Shown piece after piece: positions 38,875 through 50,800 of a DNA stretch of 64,000 nucleotides (positions are counted from its first letter, which is position 1; every line of letters begins with the position of its first letter). Origin of the DNA: Budorcas taxicolor (lineage: Eukaryota > Chordata > Mammalia > Artiodactyla > Bovidae); the NCBI RefSeq assembly GCF_023091745.1, contig NC_068926.1, forward strand, positions 63,982,001-64,046,000, in the 5' to 3' direction. Under the pieces are notes generated by a model. That model had not been told where the DNA came from. It worked only from the letters and a program-made list of their open reading frames with translations, and made no database searches. The position numbers were made by a program, and so were the translations under genes.

Positions 38875-41800
38875 CTGCAGGAGTTGGGGGAGGAGGGCGA
38901 GGTCATTTCTCCCACTGAGTTCAGTGGGCCCCCGCCCCCCGGTAGCCCCAGAGCCCTGGGGAGGGCCTGTCCCACTCCTGGATGGGCAACCAGCCACCCG
39001 GAGTGCAACCAGCCACCCGGAGCGCCCAGCCCTCTTCCTGTCGCAGACACAGGAGGGGCGATGGTCCTGTGGGGCAGAAGGGCCACGGCACACCCTCAAG
39101 GAACAACAGTGCACCCTCCTGCTCACAGGTCGTGTGACCTGACACACACACTCTCACCCTGGACCTCAGCTTCACCCGCCAGATGGGTCCCATGCGCTCA
39201 GCTCCCTACGCCACGGGGACGCGGGAGCAAGCTCTCCAGGAAGGATCATACCCAGCAGGAGCTGGCAGCCCAAGGGCTAGGTGCTCAGAACACAGTTGTC
39301 TAAACAAACACGCTTTGGCCATGACCTTGGATGAGGTCTAACCAGGATAAGGAATTGAAATCATCGCACCTCCCGACCCCCACCGACCGCATCCCCAGGA
39401 CTCTGGGCAGGGAGACCTGGCTTGGGCGGAGTGGCAGCCTCTTAGCTGGGGGGCTGGGCTGTGGCCCCCGACCCTGAGGCGGGGGCCGTGGACCGTGAGA
39501 TGCGGTGCACTCGAGTCCTCGTGACCAGTGCGGACGAGGTGAAGGGCGGGGCGAGGTGAGGGGGCGGGGAGATGTGAGGGGCGAGGTGAGGGGGCGGGGC
39601 AAGGTGAGGGGGTGGGGAGATGTGAGGGGCGAGGTGAGGGGGCGGGGAGATGTGAGGGGCGAGGTGAGGGGGCGGGGGCAGCGAGGGGCGGGGGGAGGTG
39701 AGGGGCGGGGCGAGGTGGGGGCGAGGTGAGGGGGGCGAGATGAGGGGGGCGAGGTGAGGGGGGGCGGGGGGGGCGAGGTGAGGGGGGGCGGGGGGGCGAG
39801 GTGAGGGGGGGCGGGGGGGGCGAGGTGAGGGGGGGCGGGGGGGCCGAGGTGAGGGGGCGGGGGCGCCGAGGTGAGGGGGGGCGGGGGGGCCGAGGTGAGC
39901 GGGGGCGGGGGGGGCGAGGTGAGGGGGGGCGGGGGCGCCGAGGTGAGGGGGGGCGGGGGGGCCGAGGTGAGGGGGGGCGGGGGGGCCGAGGTGAGGGGGC
40001 GGGGGCGCCGAGGTGAGGGGGGGCGGGGGGGCCGAGGTGAGCGGGGGCGGGGGGGGCGAGGTGAGGGGGGGCGGGGGGGGCGAGGTGAGGGGGGGCGGGG
40101 GGGGGGGCGAGGTGAGGGGGGGCGGGGGGGGGGGCGAGGTGAGGGGGGGCGGGGGGGCCGAGGTGAGGGGGGGCGGAGGGGCGAGGTGAGGGGGCGGGGG
40201 CGCCGAGGTGAGGGGGGCGGGGGGGCGAGGTGAGGGGGGCGGGGGGGCGAGGTGAGGGGGGCGGGGGGGCGAGGTGAGGGGGGCGGGGGGGCGAGGTGAG
40301 CGGGGGCGGGGGGGGCGAGGTGAGGGGGGGCGGGGGGGCCGAGGTGAGGGGGGGCGGGGGGGGCGAGGTGAGGGGGGGCGGGGGGGCCGAGGTGAGGGGG
40401 GGCGGGGGGGCCGAGGTGAGGGGGGGCGGGGGGGCCGAGGTGAGGGGGGGCGGGGGGGCGAGGTGAGGGGGGGCGGGGGGGCGAGGTGAGGGGGGCGGGG
40501 GGGCGAGGTGAGGGGGGCGGGGGGGGCGAGGTGAGGGGGGCGGGGGGGCGAGGTGAGGGGGGCGGGGGGGCGAGGTGAGGGGGGCGGGGGGGCGAGGTGA
40601 GGGGGGCGGGGGGGGGCGGACCGGCCACTCACCCCCGGATGGTCTTAAGGGCGGAGTCCCGTTTCAGGCACGCGATGTTCTCGCGGATGGTGGAGTGCAG
40701 CCCCTCGCCCGCCTGCCAATGCTCCTCCAACCACCGCACCACCGTCTGGTTGTTGTCCCACAGGTAGGCCTGAGAGAAAGCGTGACTCGCTCAGGCGTGT
40801 CCGACTCTTTGCCACCCCAGACTGTAGCCCGCCAGGCCCCTCCGTCCGCAGGAATACTGGAGTGGGTTGCCATTTCCTCCTCCAGGGGATCTTCCCCGCC
40901 CAGGGATCAAACGCGCGTCTCTTGCATTGCAGGTGGATTCTTTACCGTCTGAGCCACCAGGGAAGCCATAAGGTAGGCCTGGGGTGGAGGCTGAGGCTGC
41001 ATCAGCGAGGGACCCCTGACGGCTGGGCAGGCCCCCTTGGGCCCCCGCCCCATGCGTCTCTGCCCCTTGGATCCCCGCCCACGCGTGCGCATCTCTGCCC
41101 CAGGCCCACCTTGACTGCGCCCTCCGTCTCCACGAACCAGCGGCGCAGCATGGACTGCACGTGCATGTGGCTGAGCTCGGGGCAGGCCCTCAGGACCTCC
41201 TGCTTCACCTGGCTCTCCAGCAGCAGGCGGCGCAGGCGCCAGTACAGGAAGCTGCGGGCTGTCTTCCACTCCAGGATGTCCTGCGGACAAGCCGTGGGCC
41301 TGAGCCCCCAACCCACCCCCACCCCCGGAACGGTAGAGGGGGATTCTAGGAGCTGCCCAGGGCCTGGCCTTGTGATCACTCCCATTTCACAGGCTGGAAA
41401 ACTGAGGCTCAGGGAGGCGGCAGAGACAGGACACTGCCAGGTCTCCGGACCACCTCCCCTGGGTACAAACCCAGTGCCCATCTCCACCTCCAGACCCAGA
41501 AGCTCACGAGGGGTGCAGAGGGGTGCAGAGGGCTTGGAGAGGCAGGAAGGAGCCCAGCACACAGGGGTGTTCAGGACTGGGTATGACCTCGTGGGGACGG
41601 GGCAAGAGGATGGGGTTGTGACCATCAGTGGTGGGGGAGTGCGTTGTGGAAACAATGGTCCCAAACCCAGCCCAGCGGTTCTGAGCACACACAGGGGTTG
41701 GACTGGTAGTTCCCAAACTGGGCGACCTACTAGAATCTCTGGGGGATTTGGAAAAAAAAAAATACTGATGCCTGACTCCCCTCCCACCCATATTCTGATT

Positions 41801-44800
41801 TAATTGGAGAGCCACCTGGGCGCTAGAGTTTTACACAAATACTTATTTCTTTATTTTTGGCTGCATTGGGTCTTAGTTGAGGCACACAGGCTTCCCTCCA
41901 GTTGTGGAGGGGTGTGTGGGCTTAGCTGCCCTGTGTCATTGGGATCTTGGTTCCCTGACCTGGGATTGAACCCACGTCCCCTGCATTGGAAGGTGGATTC
42001 TTAACCGCTGGAGTTGTTTTTGTTCTTTTTTTTTTTTCCCCCAGGTGATTCTCACAGCTGGAATTTGCCTCATCCTACAGGCCTGAGTGCAAATATTCTG
42101 TGTGTTGGACACCAGGTGACCTGAGGCTCGGCCATTCACACAGACTGGAGCGCCGCAGGCTCTTACGTAAATGACGCCCTTCTCCAGCATCCTGCCCGCC
42201 TTGTCGTGGAGGTCGGCGAACTGCACCGCCACCTGGTGGTACATGGGCAGCAACAGGTCCTCCCGGGCCTTCAGCTGGCCCTCCAGCTCCTTGCGGTCCG
42301 TGTCTGAGAGCTCAGACATTCCTGCGGGCAAGGCAAGAGCCAGGGTTTGCAGGGCAGGCCTGAGCTTTAACCCTGATAGTGCTCCCAGACCAAGTTGCTC
42401 CTGCACCCTCAAAAATGCACCCAGTGCTAAACAGCTGGTTCCCACTAGCAATCTGTTTGACACATGGGAGTGTATGTATGTCAGCTCCAATCTCCCAGTT
42501 CATCCACTCTCCACTCCCTGCCCGACACATCCGTTCTCTATGTGTCTATTTCTGCCCTGAAAATAGGTTCATCTGTAGCAGTTTTTTGATTCCACATACA
42601 CGTGTTAATATACGATATTTGCTTTTCTTTTTCTGATAGCTCGGCTCAGTGCTCTATGATGACCTAGACGGGTGGGAGGGGGGTGAGGTGGGAGGGAGGT
42701 CCAAGAGGGAGGAGACATATATTCAACGAGGGTCCACCTCGTTGTACAGCAGAAACTAACCCAACATTGTAAAGCAACCTGACTCCAATTAAAAAAAAAA
42801 AATGCATCCAGATTTGCAAGACAGCATTCAACACTCAGCTTCAAATTTGTTCCCTTTCATCAGGCCCACTGCGCTTACAGGACACCATCAGTTACCGTTT
42901 TTAATTTACATAGTAAAATCTAATAAGGGAATATTATAAACAAGTCTATGCCAATTTGATAATTTAAATGAAACAAACTCCTTGAAATAAACTATGAAAG
43001 CTCACCTAAGAGCAAAGAGATTAAACTGAACAGTCCTATATATAAAAAAGCAATTGAATTTGTAGTTGAATTGTAAATCTTTGCTATCAAAGATTTAAAG
43101 AAATAATGCCACCTCAGACTCAGAAAACAGAGAGGGGAACACTTTCTGATTCACCCTATGATATCAGCATTACCCTGATACCAAACCAAAGAAATTGTCT
43201 ACCCATCATCACCATCATCATGAATCCTGTGAATTTCTGATGACATAGATCAGTTATAAAGGCAATGCTGCCTTATATGCATTTTTAAAGAGAATTACAG
43301 ATAAGTTGCAAGTGAAACAAACCTATCACTCAAACAAAATTAGTAAAATGCCTGACGGGAAAATTCTAAAGGGTAATTTTGCTACCAAAAGTCAAATGTT
43401 TCTCATTGGCTTGAAATAGTTCAACTATTCTATCCAGTGTGTGTTGAGAAATTACATTCACTAAGGCACTGTGTATATTTTTTAATGTTAAAGGGGTTGA
43501 TGGGCTGTGTGGGAACATTTGAAACATCTCACAGTTGTTGCTGCTGAGTTTGGGGTTGTCTTCACTATTTTTAACATACTAGAAGCCTCCAGCAACGAGT
43601 GGGCTGAGCCCTTTCATGACCTCTGAGAGGTGATACGTTTCAGACCCACTCACCAAGCTGCTCCACGAGCTTCTTGGAAACGGGGGTCGAGTCTTCTGAT
43701 GGTCTTCACCAGATCTTTCTTCCGGTACTTAATCTCCACTGTTCCCTCTGGCTCCAGAACACTCGCTCTGAAAAAAGCCAGCAGCGGGGGCAGGCGTGTA
43801 TGAGGGGTTCCCCAGCAAGCGACCGCCAGAGGACATGCAGGGGGAGGCAAGACCACCAGGAAAGCTGGTGGCAGTCCTCTGCTCTGTAGCTGGCTTTCTG
43901 TGTGCCCTTGGGCAAGTCACTTAACCTCTCTGGTCATCTGCTTTTCTATCCACAGAAGGAGGAATTAAACCAGCTTTTAAAATAAAGTGTTCTGGGACTT
44001 CCCTAGCAGTCCAGTGGTTAGGACTCCATGCTTCCACTGCACGGGACATGAGTTCAATCTTTGATCAGGGAGCTAAGATCCCACATGCCATGGCATGGCC
44101 AAAAGCTAAAAAATATAACAAAAATGTTCTGAACTCTGGAAGGCCCTTTCAGCAACAAGAGTGTGTGACTTTTTCCAGAACAGCATATCCCACCAGCTCT
44201 TCAGCTACAGTCCTCTCTGGCTTTCCTAATCTCTGCTCTCCTCAGGCCAGGGTGGTGGCGGTGCTCAGTCACTCAGTCGTGTCTGACTCTTTGTCACACC
44301 ATGGACTGCAGCACACCAGGCTTCCCTGTCCTTCACCATCTCCCAGAGTTTGCTCAAACTCATGTCCATTGCATCGGTGAAGCCATCCAACCATCTCATC
44401 CTCTGTTGTCCCCTTCTCCTCCCACCTTCAATCTTTCCCAGCATCAGGGTCTTTTCCAGTGAGTCAGTTCTTTGCATCAGGTGGCCAAAAGTACTGGAGA
44501 TTCACCATCAGCATCAGTCCTTCCAATGAATATTCAGGGTTGATTTCCTTTAGGATGGACTGGTTGGATCTCCTTGCAGTCCAAAGGACTGCAAGAAGAC
44601 TCTAAAGAGTCTTCTCCAGCACCACAGTTGGAAAGAATCAATTCTTCCACACTCAGCTTTCTTTATGGTCTAACTCTCACATCCATACGTGACTACTGGA
44701 AAAATCATAGCTTTGATTATATGGACCTTTCTTGGCAAAGTGATGTCTCTGCTTTTCAATACTCTCTCTACGTTTGTCATAGCTTTCCTTTCAAGGAGCA

Positions 44801-47800
44801 AGCATCTTTTAATTTCGTGGCTACAAGGTACTCTTTAATCTCCTTAAAGCACACAAAGGCACATGGAGGAATCCAAGATATGAGTGGCCCGCTCCATTCC
44901 CAACCCTCTCACCCTACCCCTTGGTTTCCCCTTGCCCCCTTCTCTTCTGACAGCTTGGAAGCCCTGACCAATACTACATGTAGCTCTGAGCCTCCTGGTG
45001 ACCAGAGTGAAAAGTTAATGTGACCCCATTTGGGGCTGCTCTCGTCCTGAGTCTTCTGGAGGTCTGACCTCAGCGGCCTCCCGTGAAGGTCACAGGGCAC
45101 TGAAGGCAGGACAGGCTTGGTTCATTTGCACCAAATCACGATGCCTAACGTAACGCCTGAGACACAGTAGGTGCTCAGTAAATATTCACTGAACTGAGGA
45201 ACGAATACGGGAACAGACACAGGAGGAAGGTGCCTATCTACACCTTGAGCAGAACTATTCTTTTTTAAGAATATGTTTGTTTATTGGGCTGCTCTGGGTC
45301 TGAGTTGCAGCATGCAAACTCTTAGCCATGGCATGTGGGATCTAGTTCTCAGACCAGGGATAGAACCTGGGTCCCCTGCCTTGTAAGCACAGAGCCTCAG
45401 CCACGGGACCACCAGGGAAGTCCTGGGCAGAACTGCTCTTGCGGCCTTCACATTCTGCACAGCATTTGGCATACTCTTCATTTTGAAGACACTCAAACAC
45501 TGAGTTACAAGCATTATCGTCAGCATCCTTTCTGGAAGAATCTATCTGGGATAGATTCCCACTTAAAAAAAAAAAGTGCCAGGAAGGTTTCTCTGCCCTG
45601 AGAAACTGGTACTCTCTCATGCAAGTATGCCTCGTTTGTCCAGTATTTCTCAAGCACCCATTAGGAGTCAGCCTAGGCCCTAGGCTATAACAATAAATAA
45701 AATTGAATAAAACATAGCCTCTATGGAACAGTTTTGGGGAAGACTCAGAGTCTAGTAAGAACTAGACATCTAATCATATTTCCCTTTTCATCTTAGCTGC
45801 CAGGAAGCTCAGGTGCTTTTGGTCTTTCTTTTTTCTTTGGCTGCACCAGATCTTTGTTGCTGCATGGGCTGTCTCTAGTTGCGATGAGTGGGGGCTACTC
45901 TCTAGATATGATGCTCAGGCTTCTTGTTGTGGTGGGTTCTCTTGCTGTGAAGCACAGGTTCTAGAGTGCATGGGCTCAGTAGTTGTGGCTTGTGAGCTCA
46001 GCTGCCCCGTGGCATGTGGGATCTTAGTTCTCAGGCCAAGGATCAAACCTGTGTCCCTGCATTAGCAGGTAGAGTCTTAACCACTGGACCATCAGGGAAG
46101 TCCTAATTAATTAATTAATATATAACCAACCAATCAATCGTAATTAATATTTATTATATTAATATAATAATTATATATTAATTAATAATTATATATTATA
46201 CACATAATATATTATGTGATATATATTATATAACTATAAGTATATAAACATACATATTATAGTTTATATAAAATATAATATATAGTATTTATATAATATA
46301 TACAATAATATAAAATATATGTGTAATATATATATAATTATATATTATAATTATATAATATATACTGTACAATATATAATTATGTAATTATAATTATTAT
46401 ATAATTATAATATAATATAGTTACTATATTACAATTATATATAATATATGTTATATACTTGTATAATTACATATACATGACTTAATATATTCTATATATT
46501 ATATAACATATAATAACATATATAACATAACATATACAATATATATTGATATATTGATACTATATTTTATATTAATTATATATTATACTTTTTCTGTTTT
46601 CTTTAAGTGGTCGCAAACCTCCTTGGTAAACAGGTGAGTGTAAGTTATGAAAGAACAGACTACAATTCCTCCACTTCTGGGCTCCAGTCACTAATTACAC
46701 TGAGAAAATCCAGCAGCATGCTGGACGCTGGTTTCAGACTGGGAGAACTGGAGGCTCTCCATCCCTCTGGAAGTTCAGAACAGCCCTGCGATCCCCAGAG
46801 CGCGACTCCAAGGGCGTGGGGCCTCTGGACTGGGAGTGCGCGCAGGAAGGCGGGGCTGGGCTGGGGCGGCACACCCACCTGCTCTCTCTGTCTGCATACA
46901 TCTCTATGCACAGCGGGTTGATGGAGGTGTCCATGACCGCCCAGGAGCCGCCTCGGACCTCCGCGTGGGGCGGGATGTAGATCAGGACGGGCTGTCTGTA
47001 CTTCCGGAGGCCGTCCACGATGTAGGCTCCAAACTTTAGCACCTGGTCGTACATGTCTGAAAGGCAAGGCAGCCACCATTGAGGCGACCTCAGGCCCACC
47101 CTTTGCTGCCCAGGGGTTGTGGAGAGGCTCTCATGGGGCCAGGAGGCAGGATCAAGGCACAGAGGGCTCCCTTGACCAGATCCTCCTCCCTGCCGGGGCC
47201 TCAACATTCCCACCCAGAAAAGGAGGCACGGGCTGATCTCTAAGATCCCTTGCAGCCCTGGCTCAGAGATGCCCCCGGCCTGTCCCACTGTTTCCAGAAC
47301 AGAACCCTCTCCAAGGACGCACCGTTTCCAGAACAGAACCCTCTCCAAGGACGCACCGTTTCCAGAACAGAACCCTCTCCAAGGACGCACCGTTTCCAGA
47401 ACAGAACCCTCTCCAAGGATGCACCGTTTCCAGAACAGAACCCTCTCCAAGGGTAACACAGTCCCTTCCCTCCTGCTGCCCACAGGCATATGGTCCTTAT
47501 TTTCTACCAAGACATGTCCAATTAGGCATGGTACGTGGAAACAGCAGCACAACAACAAAATCTGGGACCTCCCTGGTGGTCCAGTGGCTAGGACTCTGAG
47601 TTCCCAATGCAGGGGGCCCAGGTTCAACCCCTGGTCAGGGAACTAGATCTCACACACTGCAACTAAGACCTGGCGCAGCCAAATACATAGGTAAATACTT
47701 TTTAAAAAATAACTCAAAATCACACTGAGAGTAACCACCACATGCCAACGAACCCTCACCTTGGCCCTCTGAGGTTGGTTCTATCCTTGCCCCTCTTCGC

Positions 47801-50800
47801 AGAGGAGAGAAACTTTGGCTTGGAGCAGTCACCCACCCAACAAGGACTCAGACCAGGTCTGCCCGGCCCCAGTCCAGCTCTTTCTGAAACATCCCACTGA
47901 CAGCCTCTGTCTCTTGAAATGCTCAGTGCCTTGAAGCACTTGCATTTGAGTGTCAGGTCACTGAGGCTCACAGTAGCCCCCTAAGGAGGGCAGGCGCCTT
48001 CTCATCTTCCCAAGCGGGGAGGTGACAGCCCAGGTCACTCAGCAGCTTCCTGGGGCCAACCCTGCCTCTCCCTGCATGACGGGGACCTCTGGAAAGTCAC
48101 ATTGGAAGCCCTCAGTTCCCTGAACAGCTCCCATCTGCAGGAAGCTCAACTAAGATGATGATGTTGCGACCCCACGGGAGCTGTCCAGGGTGCTGACCCT
48201 GAGGCTTCAGGGCACCCACAGGAAGGCCACTTTACCTTTCATGCCCCCGGAGAACCCCCTCCAGTTGGCAAAGATCATCAGGGGCAACTTCTCCCGGTTG
48301 AAATCATTGATGGCCTGGGCTGTCTTATAGGCTGAGTCTGGGAACCACACTTGGCCAGCCTGTTGGATTATCTGGAACACAGAGCAGCCTGCATCAGACT
48401 CCTCTGAGTGGGACATGGGATGGCCGCCCACATGGCACCCTGGATGGCAGGCAGCCTGATTGGCATCGGTGACAACACCAGACATGGGGCTCAGACGCGT
48501 GACTCTCACGCTGCGGCCCAGGGAGGCTCCTGTTGCCTGTTGATAGGTGCCAAGCTAGTAAAGGCCACCCTGAGTAGGGTCCCAGGACCCGACCTCTGAC
48601 TTCTGAACTCCTCCCAGGGTGCGCCGCGGCCCACCCTAGAAACAGCAACAGTGACAGGGGCAGGAGGAGGGAGGGATTCCTAGGGGCCCGTCATCCTCTG
48701 AAGAAGACAGCATGGAGCACCATGCATCCTTGCAGACTCAGTGCTGGGGCCCCCACCCCACCCAACTCCAGAGCCAAGGATGCCTCTGAGTCTCTGAGCT
48801 GGAAGGACAGACGTGTGACCACTCAGGACCCGCTCCAGTCAGCTCAACCGGCCACACAGCAGACCCAGCAAGACCACAGTCATAGTCGTCGGAATGGCCA
48901 TCAGCAGAGAGTCTGCAGAAACAAATGCTGGTGAGGATGTAGAGAAAAGGGGACCCTGGGACACTCCTGCTGGGCATGTCAACCGGTGCTCTTACTGTGG
49001 AAAATAGTATGGAGGTTCCTCAGAAAACTAAAAATAGAACTGCTATATGACTCAGCAGCTTTCTTCCTGGGTATGTATGTGTATATACAACCCAGCACTA
49101 ATTTGAAAAGATACATGCACCTCAGTGTTTACAGTAGCCAAGATACGGAAGCAATCCAAGTGCCCAACGACAGATGAATGGAGAAAGACGATGTGGCATA
49201 AATATATACAATGGAATCCTGCTCAACCACGGAAAGAATGCAATTCTGACATATGCAGCAATGTGGACAGATCTACAGAACATTATACATAGTGAAATTA
49301 GTCAGAGAAAGACAGGCACTGTATGTTATCACTGCTATGGAAAACCTAAAAAATAATACAAATAAACATATATGCAAAGCAGAAACAGACTCACAAAAAT
49401 AAAACAGACAAAAAATAAACTAGGTAGTTACCAAAGGTGAGCAAGAAGATGGGAGGGACAAATTAGGGGGATGGGATTAAGAGATAACAAACTGCAATGT
49501 ATAAAATACCAAAGCAACAAGGATGTACTGTATAGCACAGAGAAACACAGCCATTATCTTGCAATAACTTTTAATGGCGCACAATCTGTAGAAATGCTGA
49601 ATCACTATGCTGTACACCTGAAATGAATATAATTTGTAACTCAACTACACTTCAGTAAAAAGACAAAACGTGAAAAGAGCCAGCCCAGTTCCCTGGCCCC
49701 TAACCTTGGCCTCAGAATCCAGGTTGGCAGGGTCAGCGGGCACGACCACCTCCACCGTCCGCGTCTCTGCAGCGATCACTCCGACGGGGATGCCCCCCAG
49801 CCTGCAAGGTGGACCACAAGTGAGCAGGGGCACGGGGCAGCACCCCAGGCCGATTTGGGGGGCCAGGTGGGTCCGGCCAGCCCGGGCTGATATTCTACAG
49901 GCACACGGGCCGGGATGAGGGTGGACAGTGTGCTGTTTTCAACTTGGCCCTGAAGCGGTGAAAAGCCTCACAAACAAGCAGGCTGGAAAGGCCTTCTGGG
50001 TGCCCGTGTTGGGGCAACAGCTGCCGGCGTTGTGGGGAGGCTTGGGCCAAGACAGGGATGGGAGCAGCATCGTCCCCTAGAACTTTCCGTGATGATGGCC
50101 ATGCTCTCTAGTGGCCTGACTAGTGTGGCAGCCGTGAGCTGCACATGAACACGGAGCATCTGAAACGTGGCAGGGACGGCTGAGGAACTGAATATGTGAC
50201 ATGCTCTTTCACTGTGTGGTTCACCTGAATTTGAGCTGTCACACGTGGCCAGCAGCCACCACGGTGGACAGCGCGGGTCCGGACCCCATGCCACATCGGG
50301 ACAGGATGGAGGTATGCTAAGCCTGAGCAGCTTCGGTTATGGGCGGTCCATGGCATCAGTCTCCATCAGCAACCGCCGCCGGCTGCCCCTGGCCAGCTGC
50401 GTCACTTGATTCCTCTCGGTTACGCTCCCAACAGTTTATGGGGAAGGTTTGGGGAGAGCAGTCTTCCAATCAAGCGCTTCCATGTGGAAGGGGGAGTAGA
50501 TTTCATCTCAGGTTTAAAGAACACATTCCAGGGGATTTCCCTGATGGTCCAGTGGTTAAGAATCACCTTCCAATGCTGGTGCCATGGGTTTGATCCCTGG
50601 GTGGGGAACTAAGATCCCACATGTTGCAGGGCAACTATGCCCACATACTGGATGAAGACAGTGCAGCCCCCCCGAAAAAGAACATTTGAAAAAAGTAAAA
50701 CACTTATGGAGAAGCAATCCCAGTAATAGACTTAGTATTTTAACGGTTATTACAGAGAAATAAATAACAACAATAAGGGCAGCTGCTATTAATAACATTA

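Noticed and set aside
39300..40632. Open frames of 442 and 396 codons, Pro/His-rich, on the minus strand, and Gly/Arg-rich frames on the plus strand
   Set aside because: They are produced entirely by the GC-rich minisatellite, which lacks stop codons in several frames. Intron retention from the ACACB exon gives GGG TGA at once, so the gene cannot use them.
43654..43767. Explaining the ACACB frameshift by an alternative acceptor or donor
   Set aside because: The acceptor and donor used are the only strong ones and agree with both neighbouring exons. The break falls inside the exon between well-conserved segments in different frames.
47289..47456. Regular repeats that could suggest a CRISPR array
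   Set aside because: The copies are directly adjacent with no spacers, in a mammalian intron.
46734..47627. 297-codon open frame on the minus strand
   Set aside because: Only the part at 46,879-47,056 is a real ACACB exon. The rest is intron kept open by the 34-bp tandem repeat.
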